64,000 bases of DNA from JAWPMT01 sp965229785. Lineage in GTDB: Bacteria; Bacteroidota; Bacteroidia; Cytophagales; Cyclobacteriaceae. This document shows positions 34,514-42,583 of this stretch, piece after piece. The stretch covers positions 6,758,001 to 6,822,000 of the forward strand of contig CBDDJS010000001.1 of assembly GCA_965229785.1 (NCBI GenBank), read 5' to 3'. The position numbers and the translations under genes are program-made. The notes under the pieces are model-generated. The model had not been told where the DNA came from. It saw only the letters and a list, made by a program, of their open reading frames with translations, and searched no databases. Position 1 is the stretch's first letter. Each line of letters begins with the position of its first letter.

Positions 34514-35464
34514 ATGAAAAAGCTTATTCTACTGATTTTTGGATTTTCTGTGGTGAATTTATGTGCTCAGGAGATACGAAGAGTTACAGCTACCAGGGAC
34601 CTATACCCTGATTGGTCACCGGATGGCTCCAAAATTGTTTTCCAATCTGATAGAAACTCAGGTATTGGTCAGGGATTCCACCTTTACATCATTGGAGTAG
34701 ATCAAACGGGATTGATACAACTTACCGCTGGTGAAGAATCAGATCAGGGGGCGGTATGGTCACCTGACGGGAAACATATCCTTTATTCTTCTTATTTGAC
34801 TGATGAAAACAGTGAACTTTTTATGATCGATTTGGACGGAACAAATAAGAAGCGGCTGACTTACTCGCCTGCCCGAGATGGTCATGCCAAGTTTTCTCCT
34901 GATGGTAATAGCATCATTTTCAATTCCAGAAGAGATGAACCTGGAGGTTATGAGATTTATGAGATGGACATCCAGTCTGGTGAGACCAACCGCCTGACCG
35001 TATTTGAAGGTTGGGATACTTATCCGGACATTTCACCAAATGGGGAAAAGATCATCTGGAGAAGGGTGCTGCCGACCGGAGGTAATTCACAGTCAGGCAG
35101 GAATTCTGAGGTATTCATGATGGACAGGGATGGTTCCAATGTAAAAAACCTAACCAGTCACCCCGCTTTTGATGGTTATCCTTCATGGTCTCCGGATGGC
35201 GAAAAAATCATATTTGCCTCCAATCGAAACGATCAAAGTGGAACAGGAGACAATTTTCATATCTACATCATGGACAAAGACGGAACCCTTGTGACCCGAA
35301 TATTGGAAAATGAAAGCTTCGTGGAGGATGCTCGCCCAAGGTGGTCCCCGGATGGGACAAAGATTCTCTTCAATCGGCAGTATGTAGCCAATGAAAGCTC
35401 AGCAGATATTTTGATTTATGAACTGCCGGAGAGTCTGCAGATTAATTTGACGTCAGATCGGTAG
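34514..35464 (+). CDS. Secreted TolB-like (PD40) beta-propeller, second of four
   Basis: Signal peptide 1-20 (LCAQ). Six PD40 blades with the strongest consensus of the cluster: YPDWSPDGSKIVFQSDRN, GAVWSPDGKHILYSS, HAKFSPDGNSIIFNS, YPDISPNGEKIIW, YPSWSPDGEKIIFASNRN and RPRWSPDGTKILFN. It shares an insertion in the same blade with the protein at 28205, so the two are probably paralogues. The next gene begins 29 bases downstream and the one after that overlaps it, suggesting a three-gene transcript. Ligand unknown. Confidence 0.8.
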   Translation: MKKLILLIFGFSVVNLCAQEIRRVTATRDLYPDWSPDGSKIVFQSDRNSGIGQGFHLYIIGVDQTGLIQLTAGEESDQGAVWSPDGKHILYSSYLTDENSELFMIDLDGTNKKRLTYSPARDGHAKFSPDGNSIIFNSRRDEPGGYEIYEMDIQSGETNRLTVFEGWDTYPDISPNGEKIIWRRVLPTGGNSQSGRNSEVFMMDRDGSNVKNLTSHPAFDGYPSWSPDGEKIIFASNRNDQSGTGDNFHIYIMDKDGTLVTRILENESFVEDARPRWSPDGTKILFNRQYVANESSADILIYELPESLQINLTSDR

Positions 35465-35493
35465 TTGTCATTAATATGATTTTGAAAAGGAAC

Positions 35494-35964
35494 ATGAAGA
35501 CCGGAATACTCATCTGTCTGTTGGTTAGCCTGTTGGTCATTTATACATATGCCCAGACGCCAAATGAAGAACAGCAAATAGAAGAAGTCATTCAGAATTT
35601 CCATAAAGGATTTACCCTCGGCGAGGAGCTTCTGGTGAAAAATAGTTCCGGGAACACGTTGATCATGTTCAATGGGAACTTCTCAGATGACCAGCGTGAT
35701 TGGCAACCACATATGTCCCTGGATGAAAAAGAGATTATCGAATGGGCCAGTTGGATGATACAAAATGCAGGACCTCACTCCAATAATTTAGTGGTGAAAA
35801 GCATAAAATTCAGACAAAATGCCGCGCTTGCCGTTACAGAAGAAAGCGGCAGTAACAAATTTCGAACATGGACCGATCAGACAGTCACATATCTTTTGAG
35901 CAAGCGCGAAGGAAAATGGGTAATTACCGGATTTTTCATCAGAGATATAAAAAATCCTGGTTAA
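35494..35964 (+). CDS. Secreted NTF2/SnoaL-like protein
   Basis: ATG 35494 gives a signal peptide (MKTGILICLL to TYAQ); an ATG 18 bases upstream is less likely. The mature part, about 135 residues, has the NTF2-like order: an N-terminal helix (EEQQIEEVIQNFHKGF), central strands and a C-terminal sheet ending WTDQTVTYLLSKREGKWVITGFF. This fold serves as a small pocket in enzymes or binding proteins. It lies between two PD40 propeller genes and overlaps the second by about 50 bases. No catalytic residues can be assigned. Confidence 0.6.
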   Translation: MKTGILICLLVSLLVIYTYAQTPNEEQQIEEVIQNFHKGFTLGEELLVKNSSGNTLIMFNGNFSDDQRDWQPHMSLDEKEIIEWASWMIQNAGPHSNNLVVKSIKFRQNAALAVTEESGSNKFRTWTDQTVTYLLSKREGKWVITGFFIRDIKNPG

Positions 35965-36839
35965 TCGGAACTACCAACTTATTGAGTATTCTGTTGATGG
36001 GCCTTCCCGCAATGACTCAGGTACTGGAGAATGAAACCAACTTAACCAATGATGCGGGTTCAGATCGATACGGAAAATATTCACCTTCGGGAAAACATAT
36101 TGTCTTCGAATCGGATCGTGACGGGGACTGGGAAATTTATCTGCTGCATGCAGATGGCAGCAATCTGGAAAAACTGACTGATAATGCCCATGTCGATCGA
36201 AGACCTTCTTGGCATCCGACCGAAGACAAGATCATTTTTGAGTCAGACAGGTCTGGAGTGATGGCGCTTTATGAGTTGGATCTTAGTAAGGCTTCGGTGT
36301 TGGGGATTGACATAGGCCTGGAAGGAACACCGATTTTCACCAGTTATTCTTCTGATGGCCAGACCCTGATCTTCAGTTTGCAAGTTGAAGAAAATGTGTC
36401 GCAAATCTGTAGCTACGACTTTCAGAAAGGGACCACTAGCAAATTGGTGGATTTTGGATTCAGAAGCTTTTATCCATCATTTGTAAGTGATCATCAGATA
36501 ATATTCTTTTCCAGGCATGAAACCAATAATGAGGATGACGAAATCTATCTTTTGAATCTGAATACGAAGGAGATCACTCGACTCACTAAAGATCCAAAAC
36601 ATAATTTTTGTCCGTCAATTTCAGCTGATGGACAATGGCTCGCATTTGCACGGTCGATGGAAGCATCTCGCCCTGAAATATTCATCATGAATATGGAGTC
36701 TGGGAAATTGAATCAACTGACCTTTAATGACCTTGGAGAAACGTTACCTGAATGGCATCCCGGAGGGAAGAAGCTGCTGGTAAGCGCATGGAGAAATAAC
36801 AACTATGAGTTAGTAGAATTATCAATTGCTAAAGAATAG
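35916..36839 (+). CDS. Secreted TolB-like (PD40) beta-propeller, third of four
   Basis: The frame is open from 35868; I chose ATG 35916 because it leads into a signal peptide (residues about 1-34, ending AMTQ) with an odd, long charged start. It overlaps the end of the NTF2-like gene by 49 bases in another frame. Blades: YGKYSPSGKHIVFESDRDGD, RPSWHPTEDKIIFESDRSG, TSYSSDGQTLIFS, CPSISADGQWLAFARS and LPEWHPGGKKLLVSAW. Divergence from the other propellers is high, so it is not a recent duplicate. The opposite-strand fourth propeller converges 36 bases away. Confidence 0.75.
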   Translation: MGNYRIFHQRYKKSWLIGTTNLLSILLMGLPAMTQVLENETNLTNDAGSDRYGKYSPSGKHIVFESDRDGDWEIYLLHADGSNLEKLTDNAHVDRRPSWHPTEDKIIFESDRSGVMALYELDLSKASVLGIDIGLEGTPIFTSYSSDGQTLIFSLQVEENVSQICSYDFQKGTTSKLVDFGFRSFYPSFVSDHQIIFFSRHETNNEDDEIYLLNLNTKEITRLTKDPKHNFCPSISADGQWLAFARSMEASRPEIFIMNMESGKLNQLTFNDLGETLPEWHPGGKKLLVSAWRNNNYELVELSIAKE

Positions 36840-36875
36840 ATCTACACATATGGGATGACGGCTAACAGTCGATGA

Positions 36876-37736
36876 TTAATCAACGATTGAGGGAGATAGC
36901 AGGAGATGCTGGCTGGAATACAACTTTTGTTCCGTTCGGCTTTGAATGTCCACCAGATAAATACCGTAGTGGCCTGGATTGTCTACTACGAAATAGATTG
37001 CCTGACTGTTTGCTGACCAGTACAAGTGTACTTCATTCAATTGGTTGTCTGTTAGTCGTGTGATTGAATTATCAGTAAGGTCCAGGATATGAATGTCGCT
37101 TTTTTCACCTTCGGTAGCAATAAAAGCTATGCTATTGCCATCAGGAGACCATCTTGGATAATTGGCTTCTGAGGAAGAGAATGTCAGTTGATCCAGCCGG
37201 TTATCAGCTAAAGTGTACTGGAAAAGTTGAGAGTGCCCTTTTCGCCGTGAGACAAATACCCATGCAGTACCTTGAGGGTGCCAGCTGGGATAGCCATTAA
37301 AACTCGAGTCTTTAGTGACGTAATTTGTGAATGAACCTTCAGGATCCATCAGGGCAATGTTGACATTTCCTTCATATATGGTATTATAGGCGATCAGGCC
37401 AGCGGCTTCATTGAATTGTGGATACCAGCTGTTCACCGAAGTAGTGAGTTTTTTGGTATTTGAGCCCTCTGCATTCGGCGAAAGATAAAGTTCCCATTTA
37501 CCTGATCTTTTCGAATCAAAGAGCAGTTGCGATCCGGGCATTAGGGAAGGCCAACCGTTTAAGGTCGGTTGGATGATTATTCGACCGCTTGTACGATTCT
37601 CAAGATCGATCCGCAATATGCCAAGGCTGTCTCCTTCTACGATGGTACAAATGACAATATCCGAAGATGATTGTGCATTGCCGATGAATGGAGCGAAACA
37701 AAATAACAAGAGGGTGAAGGATCCCAAAGCTTTCAT
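36876..37736 (-). CDS. Secreted TolB-like (PD40) beta-propeller, fourth of four
   Basis: Signal peptide 1-21 (IGNAQ). Blades with the PD40 pattern include GWPSLMPGSQLLFDSKRSG, YPQFNEAAGLIAYNT, YPSWHPQGTAWVFVSRRKG, YPRWSPDGNSIAFIATEG and HLYWSANSQAIYFVVDN. At 286 residues it is the shortest of the four. It is convergent with the third propeller and divergent, across 177 bases, from the FGE-fold gene. Function unknown, but clustering suggests that the four act in one process or arose by local duplication and drift. Confidence 0.75.
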   Translation of the reverse strand: MKALGSFTLLLFCFAPFIGNAQSSSDIVICTIVEGDSLGILRIDLENRTSGRIIIQPTLNGWPSLMPGSQLLFDSKRSGKWELYLSPNAEGSNTKKLTTSVNSWYPQFNEAAGLIAYNTIYEGNVNIALMDPEGSFTNYVTKDSSFNGYPSWHPQGTAWVFVSRRKGHSQLFQYTLADNRLDQLTFSSSEANYPRWSPDGNSIAFIATEGEKSDIHILDLTDNSITRLTDNQLNEVHLYWSANSQAIYFVVDNPGHYGIYLVDIQSRTEQKLYSSQHLLLSPSIVD

Positions 37737-37913
37737 TAAATGAAGATAGGTTCCAGTACCTGCGGTGATCTATACTTTGCCGAATAGAAGTGGTGACTTA
37801 TAAAATGAGAGTGCAGGACAAGTGAAGTTTCATAGCCTTACGGTACGAATCCGGAATCACTATACCTGACCGGATACACCAAATTCTTATGCTGTTTATG
37901 AAATCGCAACAAC

Positions 37914-38774
37914 ATGCCCTTTAAAAACCGGCTATTGACCCGAAGTACATACCTATCAGTCGTTGTATCCCTTTTCGTACTGATACTTGGGGCAGCTTTT
38001 GGTCAGAGTCCTGCGGCAAATATTAAAGAGCCTCTAGTGAGGAAAATTGGAGTTGAGTTTGTCCAAATCCGGGGAGGAGAGTTTGTTTTGGGAAACCAGG
38101 GTAATACTGGTAGACCGAATGAATACCCTTCCCGGAAAATGGATGTCGAAGACTTTGAAATGGGTAAGTATGAAATTACCAACGTACAATTCTGTGCCTT
38201 TCTCAATGAAAACGGCAATGTAGGAGATAAAGGAATCCCGTACATCGATATACAAAGCCCTTATTGCCTGATCACAAAGCAAGAAGGTGTATTTGTTCCC
38301 AAAGAAGGAAAGCGAGACCATCCCGTAATTGAAGTATCCTGGGTAGCTGCCAATGCTTTTGCCGAATGGATTGGAGCAAGACTGCCAACAGAAGCTGAAT
38401 GGGAATATGTTGCCAGTGCTCAAGGGAAATACAAAGTTTTCTCAACAGCCGATTCCCTTTCCAACAACCTGGCGAATATCAAAGGCACAGGAGGTAAGGA
38501 CCGGTGGAACGGGACTAGCCCGGTTGGAAGTTTTGAACCTAATGAATTAGGAATCTATGATCTTACCGGCAACATCTGGGAATGGTGTGCCGATCCTTAC
38601 AAACTATTTGACCAGGATACGCTTTTTGACCCTTTGGATGATTCACTTGGATATACAAGAGTGGTAAAAGGAGGATCATGGAGTTTTCCTCCCAAATTTC
38701 AAACCATTACTTATCGGGCCAGAGAGTATCAGGTGTACTGGAGTTATGACAATGGATTTAGAGTAGCCCGATGA
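37914..38774 (+). CDS. Exported FGE/SUMF1-fold protein lacking the catalytic cysteines
   Basis: Residues 1-30 are a signal peptide (LGAAFGQ). The rest is a full formylglycine-generating-enzyme fold: FVQIRGGEFVLGNQG, FEMGKYEITNVQFCAFLNENG, ARLPTEAEWEYVA, GIYDLTGNIWEWCADPY, and RVVKGGSWSF to DNGFRVAR at the C-terminus. The two Cys that FGE enzymes use for copper and oxygen chemistry are not present between GGSW and FRVAR, so it is unlikely to convert sulfatases. The T9SS/gliding proteins GldJ and GldK use the same fold structurally. It overlaps the YceI gene by ATGA. Confidence 0.8.
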   Translation: MPFKNRLLTRSTYLSVVVSLFVLILGAAFGQSPAANIKEPLVRKIGVEFVQIRGGEFVLGNQGNTGRPNEYPSRKMDVEDFEMGKYEITNVQFCAFLNENGNVGDKGIPYIDIQSPYCLITKQEGVFVPKEGKRDHPVIEVSWVAANAFAEWIGARLPTEAEWEYVASAQGKYKVFSTADSLSNNLANIKGTGGKDRWNGTSPVGSFEPNELGIYDLTGNIWEWCADPYKLFDQDTLFDPLDDSLGYTRVVKGGSWSFPPKFQTITYRAREYQVYWSYDNGFRVAR

Positions 38775-39724
38775 TATACGACAACACTACGGACAAGTTC
38801 AGATCTATTCATTCCATACTAAGGTATGTCTTCCTTACATTTCTTTGTTGGGTTACGGTTGTGGTTAAGGCTCAGGATGACCTGTCTGTCTACTATGTGG
38901 ATCGCCTTCATTCTTCCATTACTTTCAGCATGGAGTACATTGAGATCATGGAGTTTTATGGACGAGCTGATGATTTTTATGCCCGGCTTCAATATGACCC
39001 TGATGAAATTGAGAAGGCTCAGGTGGAAGTCATTATTGCTGCTAACAGTTTGAACACAGGCATGGTCAACCGAGACAGAGACCTGAGTTCGAAAAACTAT
39101 CTGGATGTGGCGAATTACCCGGCCATTACTTTTATAAGCGATTCTTTCAAAAATGTAGGAGATAGCGTCGAGATCTCAGGAAGCTTAACGATCAGGCAAA
39201 CGACCCGTAAAGTGACCTTCATGGTTCATATTTCCATCCATGCCAATGGCCCGGAAAAGCAATATCTGGTGCTCAATGCTGAACCTATCCAACTTAACCG
39301 GATTGATTATGAAGTGGGTACAGTATTTCGAACCAGAGCCGACAAAATTTTCCTGGGAGAATTGATTACTGTAAATCTTAACGGATTGTTTAAGCCTAGA
39401 AGTACTGTGGAGGAGCAATTGTTAATGGAATATGATGGTTACCCACTTACCGACGACCTGAAAAGGAAATACGTTGGGCAATACTTTTCGGAAAGAGGTA
39501 CTGCCTATGAAGTCCAATTGATGGGCGGAGAACTCATCTATCGACTGAAAAATGCGGGAGTATTCCGTGCCTTACAACCGATCGCCAAAAACCAATTCGT
39601 CGTTTCAGAAGTAGGTGTTGTGATGGCATTCGAAGAAGATAGCGAGGGTACTATAAAAGCGCTGGTCTATCAAAAAGGCGGACCTGATGATCCTAATCAG
39701 TGGAGCAAATTGATCAAAGAATGA
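38771..39724 (+). CDS. Secreted YceI-domain protein with extra DUF3471-like C-terminus
   Basis: A signal peptide (about 14-34, TVVVKAQ) precedes a YceI lipocalin-like domain (about 38-205: YYVDRLHSSITFSMEYI, MVNRDRDLSSKNYLDVANYP, ITFISDSF, LTIRQTTRKVTF). YceI proteins bind isoprenoid-like lipids in a barrel. A further 110 residues (about 215-317) resemble DUF3471, the beta domain found behind serine hydrolases (KYVGQYFSERG, ELIYRLKNAG, VVMAFEEDSEG). This makes it nearly twice the usual YceI size. Its ATG overlaps the FGE-fold gene's stop by 4 bases, so the two proteins are made together. Confidence 0.8.
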   Translation: MIYDNTTDKFRSIHSILRYVFLTFLCWVTVVVKAQDDLSVYYVDRLHSSITFSMEYIEIMEFYGRADDFYARLQYDPDEIEKAQVEVIIAANSLNTGMVNRDRDLSSKNYLDVANYPAITFISDSFKNVGDSVEISGSLTIRQTTRKVTFMVHISIHANGPEKQYLVLNAEPIQLNRIDYEVGTVFRTRADKIFLGELITVNLNGLFKPRSTVEEQLLMEYDGYPLTDDLKRKYVGQYFSERGTAYEVQLMGGELIYRLKNAGVFRALQPIAKNQFVVSEVGVVMAFEEDSEGTIKALVYQKGGPDDPNQWSKLIKE

Positions 39725-39726
39725 TA

Positions 39727-40113
39727 CTATTCCTCTTCAACAGGCATGCCGGCTGCTTTCCATCCTCGAAAGCCCACTCCAAGGTCATAAATGGTCTTAA
39801 AGCCTAATTCGCTTAGTTTCTTCGCGGCACCAGCACTTCGCCCTCCGGCGGCGCAGTATACCACGATAGGTTTTTCCTTGTCCAGCGATTGCTCCATTTG
39901 CTGTAGAAAATCACTATCACGATAATTGATCTTTTTGGCGTTAGGAATGGTGCCACCAGACCACTCTCCGGGTGTCCGAACATCCACCAACTGTACGTTA
40001 GGATCCTTGAGGAGTTCCATCAACTCTTCATTGGTGATCACTTTAGAATCTCCGGGTTGTTGGCAGGCTAAAATTAAAATAGATAATACCGGTAATAGAA
40101 ACTTCATGAACAT
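39727..40113 (-). CDS. Rhodanese-domain lipoprotein
   Basis: Lipoprotein signal with Cys17 (LILAC), then a single rhodanese domain (about 27-125). Active-site Cys87 lies in the loop C-A-A-G-G-R-S, the length of a sulfurtransferase loop. LVDVRTPGEW and GFRGWKAAGMPV are the usual framing motifs. It should transfer sulfane sulfur in the periplasm. Its ATG shares one base with the stop of the upstream secreted protein (TGATG), so the two are translationally coupled. Met1 or Met3 could be the start. Confidence 0.85.
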   Translation of the reverse strand: MFMKFLLPVLSILILACQQPGDSKVITNEELMELLKDPNVQLVDVRTPGEWSGGTIPNAKKINYRDSDFLQQMEQSLDKEKPIVVYCAAGGRSAGAAKKLSELGFKTIYDLGVGFRGWKAAGMPVEEE

Positions 40114-40685
40114 CAGGGTTTGGCAGGTGTGATCATGATGTGGGCTCTGTGTGTGCCGGGATTCATTAACCAGGGAGCTCCGGGACCCAGTGGTTTTTCA
40201 GACAAACCTGTAGTTTCACCAGTGGCAAAAGGAATGTAAACCACATACCGGGTATGGGCGTCGCGAATGAACCCGGTATCCGGATCTTCTTCGCCAGAAA
40301 GCACCATTAAAGTACTGTTTTGAGGCAGAGATAATTTTCCTGATTTCACTTCTTCTTCCCTTGTATCAAATATGGTCTTGAAGTCGAGGCCTTGTGCTTT
40401 GAGTTCGCGTCCCCTGGCCATGAATGGTTCAAGGTCTTTGTGATAACAAGCCACACTAAATTTAGAAGCACTTGGATTGTTGGCCAGGCAAACGAGATCA
40501 CCCGCTCCCTCACGAAGCATGACCACTTCTCCATTGGTGGTATAACCCAATACAGTGGCATCAGCTCTCTGATCTTGTGGGGCGGCCATGACGGCTTGTG
40601 AAATCTGTCGGTCTTTGTTGGGTACCTCCTGTGCACTCGCAAGTAAAGTGCAAATGCTACAAAGGAATAAGAATAATGTTTTCAT
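40113..40685 (-). CDS. Secreted protein of unknown function, coupled to the rhodanese
   Basis: I chose ATG 40685 because it starts a normal signal peptide (MKTLFLFLCS to ASAQ); the frame continues to 40712. The 171-residue mature part has no family that I can name. Notable segments are ATVLGYTTNGEVVMLREG, GDLVCLAN and the C-terminal GAPWLMNPGTHRAHIMI, whose cluster of small and His residues looks like a conserved site. Two Cys (one in LVCLAN, one in VACYHK) could be sulfur acceptors for the rhodanese; that is inference from the TGATG coupling. Confidence 0.6.
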   Translation of the reverse strand: MKTLFLFLCSICTLLASAQEVPNKDRQISQAVMAAPQDQRADATVLGYTTNGEVVMLREGAGDLVCLANNPSASKFSVACYHKDLEPFMARGRELKAQGLDFKTIFDTREEEVKSGKLSLPQNSTLMVLSGEEDPDTGFIRDAHTRYVVYIPFATGETTGLSEKPLGPGAPWLMNPGTHRAHIMITPAKP

Positions 40686-40747
40686 GAGAATGGGCTGTAC
40701 TAGGTTCTTCAATAAGATAAAGATAACCCGACAATTGCTAAATACGC

Positions 40748-41128
40748 TCAGCCATACTGCTTAGTATTAAAATATCTGACCCGATCTCGCTGGGTTTTTG
40801 TGATGGCCTGGTACACTAAGAAAGGGACACCTAACAAAGCGGCAAAATTGGCGATGGCCCATACATCTGTTGTTCTTGTGATGTATTTCCAGACAAACAT
40901 GAATAGTCCGATGGTGCCACCGATTAAGATAATGGCGGCTGCCCAACCTATGCCTTTACTCTCTTCTGCGAATATTGCATTCGGTTCGTAGCTGGCTTTT
41001 GTACCACAACTTTTACAATCGAGAAAAATCAGATTACCTCGCTTACGGGCAAGCTGAAATCGATCTGAACTAAAAGAAGTGAAGTAGATATCCTCTTTAC
41101 AATTCTGGCATCTGGTATACAATTTCAT
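40748..41128 (-). CDS. Zinc-ribbon protein with two C-terminal membrane helices
   Basis: Residues 1-45 carry two CxxC knuckles (Cys7/Cys10 and Cys38/Cys41), enough to bind one zinc. Two hydrophobic segments follow (about 61-80 and 91-107). The charged C-terminus (KTQRDRVRYFNTK) suggests that both ends face the cytoplasm. I do not recognise the family. The gene stands alone, and a perfect 18-bp palindrome begins one base upstream of its ATG, which points to tight control. Confidence 0.6.
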   Translation of the reverse strand: MKLYTRCQNCKEDIYFTSFSSDRFQLARKRGNLIFLDCKSCGTKASYEPNAIFAEESKGIGWAAAIILIGGTIGLFMFVWKYITRTTDVWAIANFAALLGVPFLVYQAITKTQRDRVRYFNTKQYG

Positions 41129-41129
41129 G

Positions 41130-41147
41130 TTACTTCAGTTGAAGTAA
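41130..41147. promoter_or_regulatory. 18-bp palindrome directly before the zinc-ribbon gene
   Basis: Arms TTACTTCA and TGAAGTAA are separated by GT. The first base lies 2 bases from the ATG at 41126-41128 on the minus strand. A repressor bound here would block transcription or initiation of the zinc-ribbon gene. No regulator gene adjoins it. Confidence 0.45.
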
Positions 41148-41177
41148 GCAAGGTACTTAGATCTGCCCGAATGTTTG

Positions 41178-42053
41178 TCAGGTTTGCTTTTTGAAACCGT
41201 GTGTGTTTTGGCCTACAAAATCCTTTGGGAATTGCTCGACGCCTGGAAAACCCAGCTTGATGTCGCGGCCATCTGATGGTATGTAATTGGTACGGAACAA
41301 GAAGTCCCATAAGCTTAGTGTAATCCCAAAATTCACGCCTGTTTTTCTATCTTTCGGCAGATCGTACGCATGATGCCAGATATGCATCTGAGGATTGTTG
41401 AATATGTATTTTAATGGCCCCAGATCCAATCGGAAGTTTGAATGGTTGAAATGTCCGACTGCCAGTGTGAAAATATGGATGACGAAAAAGTCCCTTAACC
41501 CAATCCCGATGAGTGCCAGGGGCAGGTATTCCAGCGTGCGATATACCACATTTTCCATCCAGTGATAGCGTAAGTGAGCCGCAAATCCCATTTGAGCCAC
41601 AGAATGATGGACTTTGTGAAATTCCCATAAAAATGGCACCCGGTGCAACAATCGGTGTACCCACCACTGAACGAAATCACGGACCAGGAACCCAATCAGG
41701 AAATGTGCCCAAACCGGCCAGGACATCACTTCAAAAGCCACGAGATTATTGATACCAATGCTGGCCAAAGTCTCGTTGAAGAAGTTGACCACTACATTGG
41801 AGGCTGCATTGTAGATGAGTAGAGAAAACAGAAAGAAATTGAAGAACATGTAGAAGGCATCCATCCAAAAGTCTTTCCTAAACCTGGGCTGATCCTTTCT
41901 CCATGGGCGTAGCCACTCTAAAGCAAGAAAAAATAAAGAAACTCCAATCAGCCAATAGAAGTAGTTGTGCCAACTGGGATGCAAAATCTCCTGAATAAGG
42001 TAATTGGCATAGCCGCTATAACTATCGACAATGATGTTCCAGTAATTTTCCAT
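41178..42053 (-). CDS. Fatty acid hydroxylase / sterol desaturase family membrane protein
   Basis: A di-iron membrane oxygenase. The frame extends to 42161, but ATG 42053 fits the first membrane segment and sits 4 bases behind the msrB stop, so I chose it (291 residues). Histidine motifs follow the family order: HxxxH (HRLLH), HxxHH (HKVHH), and HxxHH (HIWHH). Four or five hydrophobic segments surround them. In Bacteroidota such enzymes hydroxylate lipid acyl chains; the exact substrate is unknown. Co-transcription with msrB is likely from the spacing. Confidence 0.85.
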   Translation of the reverse strand: MENYWNIIVDSYSGYANYLIQEILHPSWHNYFYWLIGVSLFFLALEWLRPWRKDQPRFRKDFWMDAFYMFFNFFLFSLLIYNAASNVVVNFFNETLASIGINNLVAFEVMSWPVWAHFLIGFLVRDFVQWWVHRLLHRVPFLWEFHKVHHSVAQMGFAAHLRYHWMENVVYRTLEYLPLALIGIGLRDFFVIHIFTLAVGHFNHSNFRLDLGPLKYIFNNPQMHIWHHAYDLPKDRKTGVNFGITLSLWDFLFRTNYIPSDGRDIKLGFPGVEQFPKDFVGQNTHGFKKQT

Positions 42054-42057
42054 CAAA

Positions 42058-42507
42058 TCAGTCTTCTTGTAGTTTGATGGACGCGGAATTGATGCAGTAA
42101 CGCAATCCCGTTGGTTCAGGTCCGTCAGGGAATACATGCCCCAGATGGCAGTCGCAAACATTGCACAATACTTCGACCCTTTGCATGCCGTGGCTGAAGT
42201 CCGCTTCGTAGTTGATCACATTATCTGCCACCGGCTCGGTGAAACTTGGCCAGCCGGAATGCGATTCAAATTTTAGGTTGGAATCAAATAAAAGCTCATC
42301 GCAACACTTACACGCGTATTTTCCCGGCTGATGAGCCTCACAGTATTCTCCGGTGAAAGCCCGTTCCGTACCTTTCCGACGGGTAATCCGAAATTCCTCA
42401 TCTGTCAATAATTTCGCCCATTCGGCTTCGGTCTTGTCGACCCTTCGGGTTGGGGCTGGTACACCGTTTTTAATATAACTAAGTACTTGATTCCAATTCA
42501 TAGTCAC
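42058..42507 (-). CDS. msrB: Peptide methionine-R-sulfoxide reductase MsrB
   Basis: Reduces methionine-R-sulfoxide in proteins. The catalytic Cys138 is in GLRYCINSAS; the structural zinc site is formed by CKCC and CNVC. HSGWPSF and GHVFPDGP are the standard motifs. The 149-residue length and lack of a signal peptide indicate a cytosolic single-domain MsrB. No msrA is adjacent. The fatty acid hydroxylase gene follows 4 bases later. Confidence 0.96.
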   Translation of the reverse strand: MTMNWNQVLSYIKNGVPAPTRRVDKTEAEWAKLLTDEEFRITRRKGTERAFTGEYCEAHQPGKYACKCCDELLFDSNLKFESHSGWPSFTEPVADNVINYEADFSHGMQRVEVLCNVCDCHLGHVFPDGPEPTGLRYCINSASIKLQED

Positions 42508-42583
42508 GCTCTTTCAAGTAGAATACCTCAAATATCTACGAAAGGTTCAATAAGCAAAAAAATACGGTATTGGAAGTCGTGTA

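Noticed and set aside
37914..38774. Sulfatase-activating formylglycine enzyme
   Set aside because: The fold is right, but the catalytic cysteines are absent and no sulfatase gene is near.
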